DNA from: a virus
DNA length: 36,146 nt
Direction: 5' to 3' (one strand)
Virus record (IMG/VR): IMGVR_UViG_3300027861_000092
Span: 1 to 36,146 of that record
Shown here: piece by piece, positions 24,839-32,322 of the stretch
Layout: each line of letters starts with the position of its first letter
Numbering within the stretch: position 1 is the stretch's first letter
Notes under the pieces: generated by a model
What the model saw: only the letters and a program-made list of their open reading frames with translations
Told to the model about the DNA's origin: nothing
The model's database searches: none
Position numbers and translations under genes: made by a program

Positions 24839-25066
24839 TTATTTACAATCTAAACTTTTAGCTTTTTTAGCCACACAAGCTAAAATACTTTCCTTACTTC
24901 CTTCACCTTTATATCTTCCAACTAATCTCCTTGCTGCTGTAACATGGTCACAATCTGGAACTGGAAAAGATCTATCTGGTCCACAAAAGGTACTTGAAGA
25001 CATATTGTCTCTTTCTTTTGTAGTTAATCTTTTTTGTAATGGAGAATTCATTCTTTTATATGCCAT
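24839..25066 (-). CDS. Small Cys-containing conserved phage protein (75 aa)
   Basis: The core FCGPDRSFPVPDCDHVTAAR (27-46) is followed by RLVGRYKGEG and a C-terminal ACVAKKAKSLDCK, with four Cys overall. I recall this SFPVPDCxHVxAARRLxGRY pattern from small domains attached to or encoded near phage head proteins, but its function is not known to me. No membrane segment. It starts 2 nt after the His-rich gene and is followed by the small membrane protein. Confidence 0.6.
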   Translation of the reverse strand: MAYKRMNSPLQKRLTTKERDNMSSSTFCGPDRSFPVPDCDHVTAARRLVGRYKGEGSKESILACVAKKAKSLDCK

Positions 25067-25068
25067 AA

Positions 25069-25302
25069 TTAATGTTTCATATGTTTGTGAATTTTATGAG
25101 CAGAAGCTTCAAACCCGTGCTTTTCTACATCAATCCTATGGATTTCTCCTTTAGCATCGTGTATTAATTCTCTATCGTGAATCATTTCTTCTTTTGCTCC
25201 TTTGTCGCCTTTTTTATATCTTTCATCAGCTTTATGCAGTTGACCTTTTGCATCATAAATCAATTCTCTATTATGCATCATGTCTTTGTCATCTCTATTC
25301 AT
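25069..25302 (-). CDS. His-rich protein with an internal duplication (77 aa)
   Basis: Two copies of MxHxRELIxDAKGxxHxxD: MMHNRELIYDAKGQLHKADE and, after a charged linker, MIHDRELIHDAKGEIHRIDV. The C-terminus is His/Lys-rich (HKIHKHMKH). I place the start at 25302 because it follows the amidase stop by 10 nt; a start at 25344 would overlap the amidase by 32 nt and add 14 residues. The duplicated helical unit with regularly placed His could bind metal, but no family is recognised. Function unknown. Confidence 0.6.
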   Translation of the reverse strand: MNRDDKDMMHNRELIYDAKGQLHKADERYKKGDKGAKEEMIHDRELIHDAKGEIHRIDVEKHGFEASAHKIHKHMKH

Positions 25303-25312
25303 GTTGTGTATG

Positions 25313-25726
25313 TTATAAGTATTTATATTCCTCTGTCGCATCATAAGATGGACATGCTTTATTTGAAAAATCTCGATGGCCGTGTATAACAGCGTCGGGA
25401 TACATTGCTTTAAGTGTTCTTAGCACCGCTAGCAAACTATCTTTCTGACAATCATATCTAGTATCTTTCGGGGTCTTACCATCTTCTTCTACGCCTCCGC
25501 AATAGCAAATTCCTATTGAATTTCTATTATGTCCTTTTACGTGTGCCCCGATTTTGGCTATATCTCTACCTTTGTGTATTTCACCATATATATCTATATA
25601 GAAATGATAACCTATGTCACTCCATCCTCTACCATCAACATGCCATTTTTTAATGGTTTCTACAGGAATATTTTCACCTTCCCTAGTAGCTGAACAATGT
25701 ACAATTATTTTATTTATTTGTCTCAT
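25313..25726 (-). CDS. N-acetylmuramoyl-L-alanine amidase, T7 lysozyme type (endolysin)
   Basis: 137 aa single amidase_2 domain. Zinc ligands His10 (IIVHCSAT), His117 (GHRDF) and Cys125 (ACPSYD), and the catalytic Tyr40 and Lys123, all occur with the spacing of T7 lysozyme (His17, Tyr46, His122, Lys128, Cys130). No signal peptide or cell-wall-binding domain, so it needs a holin to reach the peptidoglycan. It cleaves the bond between N-acetylmuramic acid and L-alanine. T7 lysozyme also inhibits T7 RNA polymerase, but there is no evidence of such a second role here. ATGA overlap with the upstream gene. Confidence 0.92.
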   Translation of the reverse strand: MRQINKIIVHCSATREGENIPVETIKKWHVDGRGWSDIGYHFYIDIYGEIHKGRDIAKIGAHVKGHNRNSIGICYCGGVEEDGKTPKDTRYDCQKDSLLAVLRTLKAMYPDAVIHGHRDFSNKACPSYDATEEYKYL

Positions 25727-26031
25727 GGATTTGTAGATGTTGTAAAACCACTTCTACTAAGCATTAGACTGTTGTATTCTTTTTCATCTCCTTTGCTAAT
25801 AGCTTTTGACAATGGACCACCTTCCGTAATACTAGATGCAGGATGTTCTTTAAAAAATTTAGTTAATAACCTATTACTTGCTTCTGTATTGGACTTTTTA
25901 GTTGTTTCAGGAGTTGGTATTTTAACACTAGGGTCTGCGTCTATAGCATAATTGCCAACACCTTGCTTTAAAGGATTTTTAACCATCTGCATACACGCGC
26001 TCATTCGTTTTAAGTCTTTTCTAATCTTCAT
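25723..26031 (-). CDS. Protein of unknown function beside the endolysin (102 aa)
   Basis: Basic N-terminus with two Cys-Met-rich helical turns (MSACMQMVKNPLKQGVGNYA), then a hydrophilic C-terminal part with EASNRLLTKFFKEHPASS (about 50-67) and a Ser-rich tail. No membrane segment or catalytic motif seen. Its start overlaps the end of the 54-aa membrane gene by 11 nt and its stop overlaps the amidase start (ATGA). Position suggests a lysis accessory role but nothing in the sequence proves it. Confidence 0.55.
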   Translation of the reverse strand: MKIRKDLKRMSACMQMVKNPLKQGVGNYAIDADPSVKIPTPETTKKSNTEASNRLLTKFFKEHPASSITEGGPLSKAISKGDEKEYNSLMLSRSGFTTSTNP

Positions 26032-26185
26032 TTTTTTTCTTTTTCATAACCCACCACTTATGTACAGTATACCCAATAGTTACTAGAAGTAAAGTTATTT
26101 TTAACACGGGTTCTAACCAATCGAAACTTGCAATAGTGAACGAAGTTATATTTAAACAATACAACTTTAGATCATCCAAGCCCAT
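26021..26185 (-). CDS. One-TM membrane protein, second holin candidate (54 aa)
   Basis: The sequence has a polar N-terminus, one hydrophobic segment EPVLKITLLLVTIGYTVHKW (25-44) and a strongly basic tail (KKKKNED). N-out/C-in pinholin-like or spanin-like layouts are possible. The ATG shares a base with the TAA of the upstream 57-aa gene, and both lie inside a perfect 6-bp hairpin. Two genes further downstream is the amidase, so a role in lysis is likely by context, but no family is recognised. Confidence 0.6.
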   Translation of the reverse strand: MGLDDLKLYCLNITSFTIASFDWLEPVLKITLLLVTIGYTVHKWWVMKKKKNED

Positions 26186-26197
26186 TACTTCTGGGCT
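26179..26197 (-). promoter_or_regulatory. Hairpin over the stop/start junction of a membrane-protein gene
   Basis: On the minus strand AGCCCA-GAAGTAA-TGGGCT forms a perfect 6-bp stem with a 7-nt loop. The loop holds the TAA of the 57-aa gene and its last A begins the ATG of the 54-aa gene, whose TG falls in the stem. It could couple translation of the second gene to ribosomes finishing the first. Confidence 0.5.
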
Positions 26198-26358
26198 CTA
26201 AGTACAGCGTTACCCTTGTAAACCTGTGGTTTAATCTTAAAAGCTGGTTTGACAGTTGTTGATTTATCTCCAGCCATTGTTTTAGTTGAGTTGTCCACAC
26301 CTGGCATTGGCCTAGCCACACCGGCGGGTCTTTGGTTGTTTTTATATCCTGTTGGCAT
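26185..26358 (-). CDS. Small basic protein (57 aa)
   Basis: Starts MPTGYKNNQRPAGVARPMPG and ends KGNAVLRAQK*. Rich in Lys, Pro, Gly and Val, no membrane segment, apparently disordered. Good start in an AT-only context (AATTATGCCAAC). It lies 12 nt after the 180-aa gene and its stop overlaps the start of the 54-aa membrane gene. Function unknown; supported by tight packing and codon use like its neighbours. Confidence 0.6.
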   Translation of the reverse strand: MPTGYKNNQRPAGVARPMPGVDNSTKTMAGDKSTTVKPAFKIKPQVYKGNAVLRAQK

Positions 26359-26370
26359 AATTATTTTTTT

Positions 26371-26913
26371 TTAATCGAATAAATTTATTCCGTTTGCGTT
26401 TAAAGTAGAATCTACTTTTTGCATATGTTTTTCTGAGTCTTCTTTGGAAATCCCGTATTGTTGTTCTAATTCACCTTTTGCTCCATAAATTTTATGGATT
26501 GAAGTAGATCCCTGAGTCCTTAATGATTTTTGAATTGACTGAGGAAAAGTAACACTTGCTGGATCAATTCCTTTAGATTTAAAAGTTTCATCTGATTTAG
26601 CAGCAACTTGTTTCCAATAAGGATTTGCAAACTGACCTTCTCCCATTCCAGCCATAGTAGTACCTGTACTATCAGCAGCTGTTTGAGCAATAGGTGCAGT
26701 ACCCATTTGAGCACCCATCCCCATTTGATTATTATATATTTGGGGACCTTGTGGTCCTGCTACAAATGCATCTCCCATAGGTGGTGGAGTATTAGTAGTT
26801 CCTTGTGGATAATAACTTCCTGTTTGAAACTGTTGTGGAACAGTTGGAACATTTCCTTGAGGAATAATGTTTGTAGCTATTTGTTTAAGTGATCTGTCTT
26901 TCATGTAAGCCAT
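26371..26913 (-). CDS. Pro/Gln/Gly/Met-rich protein (180 aa), unknown
   Basis: The N-terminal about 90 residues are low-complexity and rich in Pro, Gln, Gly, Thr and Met (VPTVPQQFQTGSYYPQGTTN, MGMGAQMGTAPIAQ). The C-terminal 85 residues look folded and helical (NPYWKQVAAKSDETFKSKGI, LEQQYGISKEDSEKHMQKVD). No known domain. Disordered Pro/Gln/Gly-rich N-termini occur in virion-associated and fibre-assembly proteins, but that is only a resemblance. It starts 1 nt after the winged-helix-like gene. Confidence 0.55.
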   Translation of the reverse strand: MAYMKDRSLKQIATNIIPQGNVPTVPQQFQTGSYYPQGTTNTPPPMGDAFVAGPQGPQIYNNQMGMGAQMGTAPIAQTAADSTGTTMAGMGEGQFANPYWKQVAAKSDETFKSKGIDPASVTFPQSIQKSLRTQGSTSIHKIYGAKGELEQQYGISKEDSEKHMQKVDSTLNANGINLFD

Positions 26914-26914
26914 G

Positions 26915-27361
26915 TTATCTAGTTTTATCTTTGTTTATGTTTAAAATAGAATGACTTAAAACCTTATTCATGTAGCTGTCACCCTTCATTATTTTATTAC
27001 TTTTTTGTGTAGTAGGAATATCTTCCTCCCCTAAAATTATTTTATATATTCTATTTAATAGTTGTTTAAATTTAAAAGATGTTTTGTAAATGTGATATTT
27101 TTGGGTTGTTCTATTTCTCTTTCTCCAAACAACTATCCAATCTTCTTTTAATAATCTGTTCCATCTTCTATTATCCCAACTATAAGAATACACTCCTTCT
27201 TTAAAATCTTGTTTGGTAAATAAATCTAAAGCATCTAAATACATTAATAGTTCAAGGTCTGCCTCTTTAATATTACATGTTTTACTAGCCCATTTACGTA
27301 TAATCCTATAATGTTTAAATAAATTTAAACTTTTTAAGTCAGAAGGAGTTAATTTTCTCAT
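26915..27361 (-). CDS. Winged-helix (MarR-like) DNA-binding protein, putative
   Basis: 148 aa. Residues about 30-110 show the order helix-helix (ADLELLMYLDAL), a short strand/turn (FTKQDFKE), a helix with NRRWNRLLKEDW (69-80), then a beta-wing (IVVWRKRNRTTQKYHIYKTS) and a final helix (FKFKQLLNRIYKIILGEEDI). That is the MarR-type winged-helix order, and the recognition-helix region is basic and aromatic. ATGA overlap with groES. Being co-translated with the chaperonins, it may regulate late genes or be a structural DNA-binding protein. Target unknown. Confidence 0.6.
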   Translation of the reverse strand: MRKLTPSDLKSLNLFKHYRIIRKWASKTCNIKEADLELLMYLDALDLFTKQDFKEGVYSYSWDNRRWNRLLKEDWIVVWRKRNRTTQKYHIYKTSFKFKQLLNRIYKIILGEEDIPTTQKSNKIMKGDSYMNKVLSHSILNINKDKTR

Positions 27362-27618
27362 AAAACTATGATCACGTCAGACTCTCTTATAACTGAATAT
27401 ATCTTTTTATTTATCTCTATTAAGTTACCACTAGCTATATCGAAGTATATTTTATCTTTCTTTTTTATTCCTTTTACCTCTGTCCCAACACTTAACACAT
27501 TAGCTTCTTGATATCTTATATCATTTCTTTGATTTTTCCCTAAAATTAATCCTCCAGTTGTTTCTATAGTAGCTGGATCAATAGGTTTTATGATTAAATA
27601 ATTTCCAACCGCTCTCAT
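27358..27618 (-). CDS. groES: Co-chaperonin GroES (Hsp10)
   Basis: 86 aa against 97 in E. coli. The first strand RAVGNYLIIKP (2-12) and the mobile loop at about 17-35 with Gly-Gly-Leu-Ile-Leu (22-26) match the GGIVL of bacterial GroES, where the hydrophobic tripeptide docks into the GroEL apical domain. The barrel strands ANVLSVG (39-45) and DKIYFD (55-60) follow. The roof hairpin is shortened and the C-terminal strand ends SDVIIVL. It caps the GroEL ring to form the folding chamber. It overlaps groEL by ATGA and comes after it, opposite to the usual bacterial groES-groEL order. Confidence 0.88.
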   Translation of the reverse strand: MRAVGNYLIIKPIDPATIETTGGLILGKNQRNDIRYQEANVLSVGTEVKGIKKKDKIYFDIASGNLIEINKKIYSVIRESDVIIVL

Positions 27619-29156
27619 GCTCTCACATTGTTAATTACACAATCAGTGGATAAAATAGTAGTAGCTACTGAAGCCGCGTTACGTAGAGCACTTTTAGTAA
27701 CTAGTAAAGGATCTATTATTCCGGACTTTACCATACTTACCGTTTTACCTGTAACCACATCTAATCCTTTTCCTTTTACTATTGGAGGTTCATAATTTAT
27801 TATACCAGCATTATTTAAAATTATTCTATAAGGAGCTTTAATAGCTTCTAATAAAATCTTTTCTGCGGGAGATTTAGGTTTTATATGATCTGCTGCATTT
27901 AGCAAAGCAATACCACCTCCTGGCACTATACCTTCTTTAATCGCGGCTTTTGTAGCACAAATAGCATCTTCTACTCTATCTTTCTTTTCTTTAAGTTCAA
28001 CTTCAGAATTAGCCCCTACTTTTACAATAGCTACTTTTCCAGTTAATCTTGACAATCTTTTTTCGTATCTTAACTTTAAATTAGTATTAGATGTTGATTC
28101 TATTTTATCGCGTAAGTTAGTTATTAGTGTATTTACTTCTTCAGACATTTCTTCTACTTGTAATATAGTTTCTATTCTATTACTAATAGCTTTCTTACAC
28201 CTACCCAAAGCATCAATACTTATTAAATCAATGTCATCTCCTAAATTTTCATTAATTATTGTTGCATTAGTTAGAGCTGCTAAGTCATCTAAAATTTCTT
28301 TACGGTTAATTCCGTGAACAGGAGCATCTATAATATTTACTTTAATATTACCTTTTACTTTGTTCATTGCTAATGCAGTCATTACTTGGGGATCTACATC
28401 AGCTATAATTAATAAAGATTCTTTTTCTTGTATAACATATTCTAATACACTTTGTATTTTCCTAATATTCTCTATTTTATTATCTAATATTAAAACGACC
28501 GGATTATCTAATTCTGCTGTATCTCTATCTTTATGTGTTACAAAATGTGAATTTTGAAATCCAGCTTCATATTGTACTCCTTCTATTTTTTCAATAACTG
28601 TATCCGGAGAATCGTTTGTTTCCATCATAACGATCCCGGTCTCATCTACAGCTTTAAATGCATCACTTATCAATTGACCTAGTTCTGCATCGTTATTGGC
28701 TGATATTGTGGCTACTTGTTTTATTTTTTCACCTCGTACTGGTAAGGCTACTTTCTCAAGATATTGCACCACTTTGTTAACAGCCAAATTAATTCCTTCT
28801 TTTAACTCCCTCGGCGATTCCGATTTTTGCGCTTTATAAGCTTCTTCTAGTATTGCATGCGCTAAAACCGTGGCAGTCGTCGTTCCGTCTCCTGCTTCTG
28901 TCACTGTTTTCCTTGCTGCTTCTTTTAGGAGTTTAGCTCCCATGTTCTCTACTGGATCTAACAATATAACTGAATTAGCTACTGTTACTCCGTCCTTAGT
29001 TATCTGTGGATTTCCTCGGTCGTCTTCCATTATTACACACTTACCGCTAGCCCCTAAAGTGGAACTAACGGCTCTAGTGAGTTTTTCTATACCTTCGTAT
29101 ATTTTACTTTTTGCATCCTTACCGAAGCTAAGATGCTTTACTATTGTCTCATTCAT
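27615..29156 (-). CDS. groEL: Chaperonin GroEL (Hsp60), phage-encoded
   Basis: 513 aa against 548 in E. coli. ATP-site motifs are intact: ITKDG (52-56, Asp55), GDGTTTA (89-95, Asp90) and RVEDA (394-398, catalytic Asp397), plus GIVPGGG (409-415). The apical substrate-binding segment reads GFQNSHF (199-205) where E. coli has GYLSPYF, so the hydrophobic face is altered (Tyr203 equivalent is His). The equatorial segment near residues 450-475 is several residues shorter, and the C-terminal GGM repeat tail is missing; the protein ends INNVRA. It uses ATP to fold proteins in the host cytoplasm, likely large phage structural proteins. No Shine-Dalgarno. Confidence 0.95.
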   Translation of the reverse strand: MNETIVKHLSFGKDAKSKIYEGIEKLTRAVSSTLGASGKCVIMEDDRGNPQITKDGVTVANSVILLDPVENMGAKLLKEAARKTVTEAGDGTTTATVLAHAILEEAYKAQKSESPRELKEGINLAVNKVVQYLEKVALPVRGEKIKQVATISANNDAELGQLISDAFKAVDETGIVMMETNDSPDTVIEKIEGVQYEAGFQNSHFVTHKDRDTAELDNPVVLILDNKIENIRKIQSVLEYVIQEKESLLIIADVDPQVMTALAMNKVKGNIKVNIIDAPVHGINRKEILDDLAALTNATIINENLGDDIDLISIDALGRCKKAISNRIETILQVEEMSEEVNTLITNLRDKIESTSNTNLKLRYEKRLSRLTGKVAIVKVGANSEVELKEKKDRVEDAICATKAAIKEGIVPGGGIALLNAADHIKPKSPAEKILLEAIKAPYRIILNNAGIINYEPPIVKGKGLDVVTGKTVSMVKSGIIDPLLVTKSALRNAASVATTILSTDCVINNVRA

Positions 29157-29182
29157 TGGATTAAATTAAATTAAATTGGTTT

Positions 29183-29476
29183 TTACTTAAATGTCTTTAC
29201 GATTTTTGGACCCTTAAGGAATTCTAGTTTTTTAGCATAATGTTCCACTGATCCATCTATAGCAGATTCTGCACCTTCTATAGTTTCTCTTCTTGTAACA
29301 TCAATCCATGTATCTTGATCCTCTATGTCTTTATATTCTGTTTGGTAAAATCCATTTGGTAGTTGTACTATTCTCCAGTTGGCTTTATCAGCAACATGGT
29401 TCCAAAGGTTAATCATATCTTGATTAGGGTGTTGTGGGGTACTACTCCACGATTGAGTACGGTATAAAAACGTCAT
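29183..29476 (-). CDS. Small conserved phage protein upstream of groEL (97 aa)
   Basis: Soluble, aromatic-rich N-terminus (MTFLYRTQSWSSTPQHPNQD) with a central NGFYQTEYKDIEDQDTWIDV (about 41-60) and TRRETIEGAESAIDGSVEHY (61-80). I recall the pattern from unannotated marine phage proteins near fibre genes. No catalytic motif and no membrane segment. It lies 33 nt after the 109-aa gene and 26 nt before groEL without a visible terminator, so it is in the same transcription unit. Function unknown. Confidence 0.6.
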   Translation of the reverse strand: MTFLYRTQSWSSTPQHPNQDMINLWNHVADKANWRIVQLPNGFYQTEYKDIEDQDTWIDVTRRETIEGAESAIDGSVEHYAKKLEFLKGPKIVKTFK

Positions 29477-29509
29477 AGTTTTTGGTTTTATTTGGTAGTG
29501 TACTGTTCT

Positions 29510-29839
29510 CTAACCTCCCCAAGGCACACCTTCTTGAGTAGGCGGGGTTAACGCTGCTATAGCGTTATTTAGTCTATTGGTTGCGACTTGTTCTTTTTTC
29601 AATTTAAGATCTTCTCCTATTTCTGCAAATACCCAAGTCAATACGTCTTCTTCTGTAAGATTTTCAAATGGTATAAAATCAGGACCAATCGGCGCTGTGA
29701 ATTCAGTACTAATCAAAGTTGTGCCATGTACTATTTTGTTGCCTACTGTTTCCGTGGCTGTACATTTACAACCCGCTTCAAACACATATCCTGTATCTGT
29801 AATACGTTCTAATGTTGATACGCTCCATATTATATCCAT
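29510..29839 (-). CDS. Small conserved phage protein following the repeat fibre (109 aa)
   Basis: Starts MDIIWSVSTLERITDTGYVF. It has a beta-rich N-terminal half with two Cys in GCKCTATET, then FIPFENLTEEDVLTWVFAEI (about 55-74) and a helix, ending PPTQEGVPWGG. The layout (strands, FIPYEdLTEEdVixWV, helix, xxGxPW end) is a family I remember from fibre regions of many marine phages, without a known role. It may be a fibre-assembly chaperone, given its place right after the 815-aa fibre gene, but this is inferred from position alone. Confidence 0.6.
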   Translation of the reverse strand: MDIIWSVSTLERITDTGYVFEAGCKCTATETVGNKIVHGTTLISTEFTAPIGPDFIPFENLTEEDVLTWVFAEIGEDLKLKKEQVATNRLNNAIAALTPPTQEGVPWGG

Positions 29840-29873
29840 ATTGCTTAAGATTACTTATTTTTTTAATTTTTTA

Positions 29874-32321
29874 CTAAGCGGAAATTTCGATTACAATACA
29901 TAATCTATATGGACCTAAACTTCCGTCCGGTAAATCATTACTTCCTTCTCCATCAGATTCTATATATATATCACCGTGTTTTAGTCCAGCCGACAAAGCA
30001 TCATCATTGCTAAAAAAGCAATAGTTACCTGCATTACCATTTTCGTTAGCATCACCTTTCGTACTGTCATAGAATCCATCTGTCGTGTCAGGACTAATAC
30101 TTATTAAGTGACTATATGAACTTGTTCCTAAAGCTCCTTTATTTCTTTGATCAGCATCGTAGCCTAAAGCAATACCACTATCATATCCTTTAGCTGTTGC
30201 TCCTACTACAGTTGACTTTAATTCTCCAACACTTCCCGCTCCAATATTTACTGAATTTGCTGAAACGGTTGCTGTGTGATCATTATAAGCGTTATCCCCT
30301 ATAATAACCATATCGCTTAAAACTCCTGTTAAAGTACCACCTCCATATTGTGATCTATATCCTATTACAACATTATTATTTTTTACACCTAATAATCCAG
30401 CTTGACCTCCAACAAATACATTCTGAGCACCATCTGTTAAGTTAGTTCCTGCTTCAGAACCAATCATAACATTATTAGAACTTGCTGAGGTAGTACCATC
30501 TAATGCTGTTCCTGCTTCATCTCCTATAACTACATTACCTTCATTAGCATAATGCGTTTGTTTATAATTTCGTAAAGCATAATGTCCTATAGCTATATTA
30601 CTATTAGATCTTAAATATCTTCCAGATTCTTGGCCTATACATACATTTCTTGCTGCTGCAGTTGGTGTTAAGAGTGGATCACCACCATCATAACCCGCTA
30701 AGTAAAATGCTTGAGTTCCTATTGCTATATTATAATCACCTTGAGAACTACCACCTACTTCTCCTCTTCCGGCTTCAAGACCTATAAAAGTGTTATATGA
30801 TGCTTCATCGTTAAGATTATCCCAAAGCTGTCCTGACTCAAACCCTATAGATATCGAGTTTGTAACGGCGCTGGCTCGGTATCCTATGGATACAGAATTA
30901 GATCCCGCATAAGTCTGGTAACCTATAATAACATTGTAGTAATTTGCCGATGCTAAAGGAAAACATTGGCTACCGCCTGTAAAGCCTATGCCATTAGTAT
31001 GAGATTGATCTCCTATTACTACACCAGAATCTCCCGATGAATAAGATTGATATCCTACTACAGTGGTAGAAAAACTAGTAATCTTTTGCAAGGCATCACT
31101 ACCAGCATTTGCTCCAATTATTACATCTCGATGACCAACTCTATTACCTGCACTATAACCTAAAACTACACTTTTGTAATTGCTAACATTAGTAGGTATT
31201 TGATGTCCAGCACTTGTTCCAATCACTACACTATCTCTTATTTGGCCATCTGTTACACCGCTACAGTCATTTTGAGCACCATACCCTATAACTACAAAAT
31301 TACTAAAACTCGACGTGTCTGCAGGTAGTTTTTCCACTGCTTTTGATCCAATAACTACAGCTTGGACAGCGGTATGAGCACCTCCATTATCTCTACCTAA
31401 AATTAAACTATTAGCAGTATAACTATATACTTCAGTTTGTAGATTAACTTCAGTTCCGGCATTCCCAATTATCATAGTGGTATCAGCGTCTCCCTCTACT
31501 TTAAATAGATTTGAATCTCCTGTATTACTAGCTTCTAATATATCTGACTCATATGCTTCATCAGAGGCGTCCCCTGACCACATTTTATTATGGGTTATGT
31601 TACTAGTTTGATTACCTGCACCGTCAATAGTAACTGTTTTAGCTAAACTAGCGACAGTAGTTGTAATACCATTAGTACCTATAAAAGTTAAAGTATCAGT
31701 TCCATCTGTATCTACAACTGAAGTGTTAGGAATTGCTTCATCATCTGATACAGTGATATATCCAGCATTAGCTATACGTATTTCGTAAGGTGTAGCACCA
31801 GGTCCAATAGTTGCACTAATTCCTGCACCTGCATTAAAGTACACTGTCTCTCCTGCACTTACTACTTTAGTAGTAGCAGCATCGTCTTCCATAATCCAGT
31901 TATAAGCTGGACCAGCTCCTCCTGGTATATCTATAGTAACATCATCTCCTACATTACTTACTAATACTCCAGTTCCGATAAAATCATATGAAGTTGTCGT
32001 TGCAGTAACCAATACTCCACCATCATAAGTTATTAAATCTGTACCACCACTGCTGAACTCTGTCCAATCACCTGTATTAGTTGTAGCTCCTGCTGGGTTA
32101 GTAGTTAATATAAATAACTTAGCTACATCAACTTGGTACACGGACATTCCTTCTGCTCTACGTAATTCCGTAAGAGTTCCACTAACACCTAATCGTTCGT
32201 TTTGATCAGCCACTGTTCTATATCCTCCGTATCCAAACGTATCTAAGTGAGTTGGAAATTGAGCTGGGGTTCCGCCGTTAGCTCCAGTGGGTCCGATATT
32301 GTTCGTAATCTCTACTGCCAT
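29874..32321 (-). CDS. Repeat-rich tail fibre/adhesin with YadA-head-like beta-roll (815 aa)
   Basis: The N-terminal domain (1-100) with RRAEGMSVYQVDVAKLFILT is unlike the other fibres and probably attaches to the virion. A Thr/Gly-rich shaft follows (100-300). From about residue 305 to 720 some 20 copies of an NxVxIGxxAG-type repeat occur, for example DSVVIGTSAGH, NSISIGFESGQ, SNIAIGHYALR, GNVVIGDEAGT and QNVFVGGQAGL. This is the 12-24-residue repeat of left-handed beta-roll heads of trimeric adhesins (YadA, Hia). A trimeric receptor-binding stalk or head is expected. The C-terminal about 70 residues (HGDIYIESDGEGSNDLP) form a different tip domain. Confidence 0.8.
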   Translation of the reverse strand: MAVEITNNIGPTGANGGTPAQFPTHLDTFGYGGYRTVADQNERLGVSGTLTELRRAEGMSVYQVDVAKLFILTTNPAGATTNTGDWTEFSSGGTDLITYDGGVLVTATTTSYDFIGTGVLVSNVGDDVTIDIPGGAGPAYNWIMEDDAATTKVVSAGETVYFNAGAGISATIGPGATPYEIRIANAGYITVSDDEAIPNTSVVDTDGTDTLTFIGTNGITTTVASLAKTVTIDGAGNQTSNITHNKMWSGDASDEAYESDILEASNTGDSNLFKVEGDADTTMIIGNAGTEVNLQTEVYSYTANSLILGRDNGGAHTAVQAVVIGSKAVEKLPADTSSFSNFVVIGYGAQNDCSGVTDGQIRDSVVIGTSAGHQIPTNVSNYKSVVLGYSAGNRVGHRDVIIGANAGSDALQKITSFSTTVVGYQSYSSGDSGVVIGDQSHTNGIGFTGGSQCFPLASANYYNVIIGYQTYAGSNSVSIGYRASAVTNSISIGFESGQLWDNLNDEASYNTFIGLEAGRGEVGGSSQGDYNIAIGTQAFYLAGYDGGDPLLTPTAAARNVCIGQESGRYLRSNSNIAIGHYALRNYKQTHYANEGNVVIGDEAGTALDGTTSASSNNVMIGSEAGTNLTDGAQNVFVGGQAGLLGVKNNNVVIGYRSQYGGGTLTGVLSDMVIIGDNAYNDHTATVSANSVNIGAGSVGELKSTVVGATAKGYDSGIALGYDADQRNKGALGTSSYSHLISISPDTTDGFYDSTKGDANENGNAGNYCFFSNDDALSAGLKHGDIYIESDGEGSNDLPDGSLGPYRLCIVIEISA

Positions 32322-32322
32322 G

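Noticed and set aside
24556-24861. 101-aa rightward ORF
   Set aside because: The opposite strand holds two tightly overlapping small genes with good protein features and coupled stops and starts, so this ORF is their shadow.
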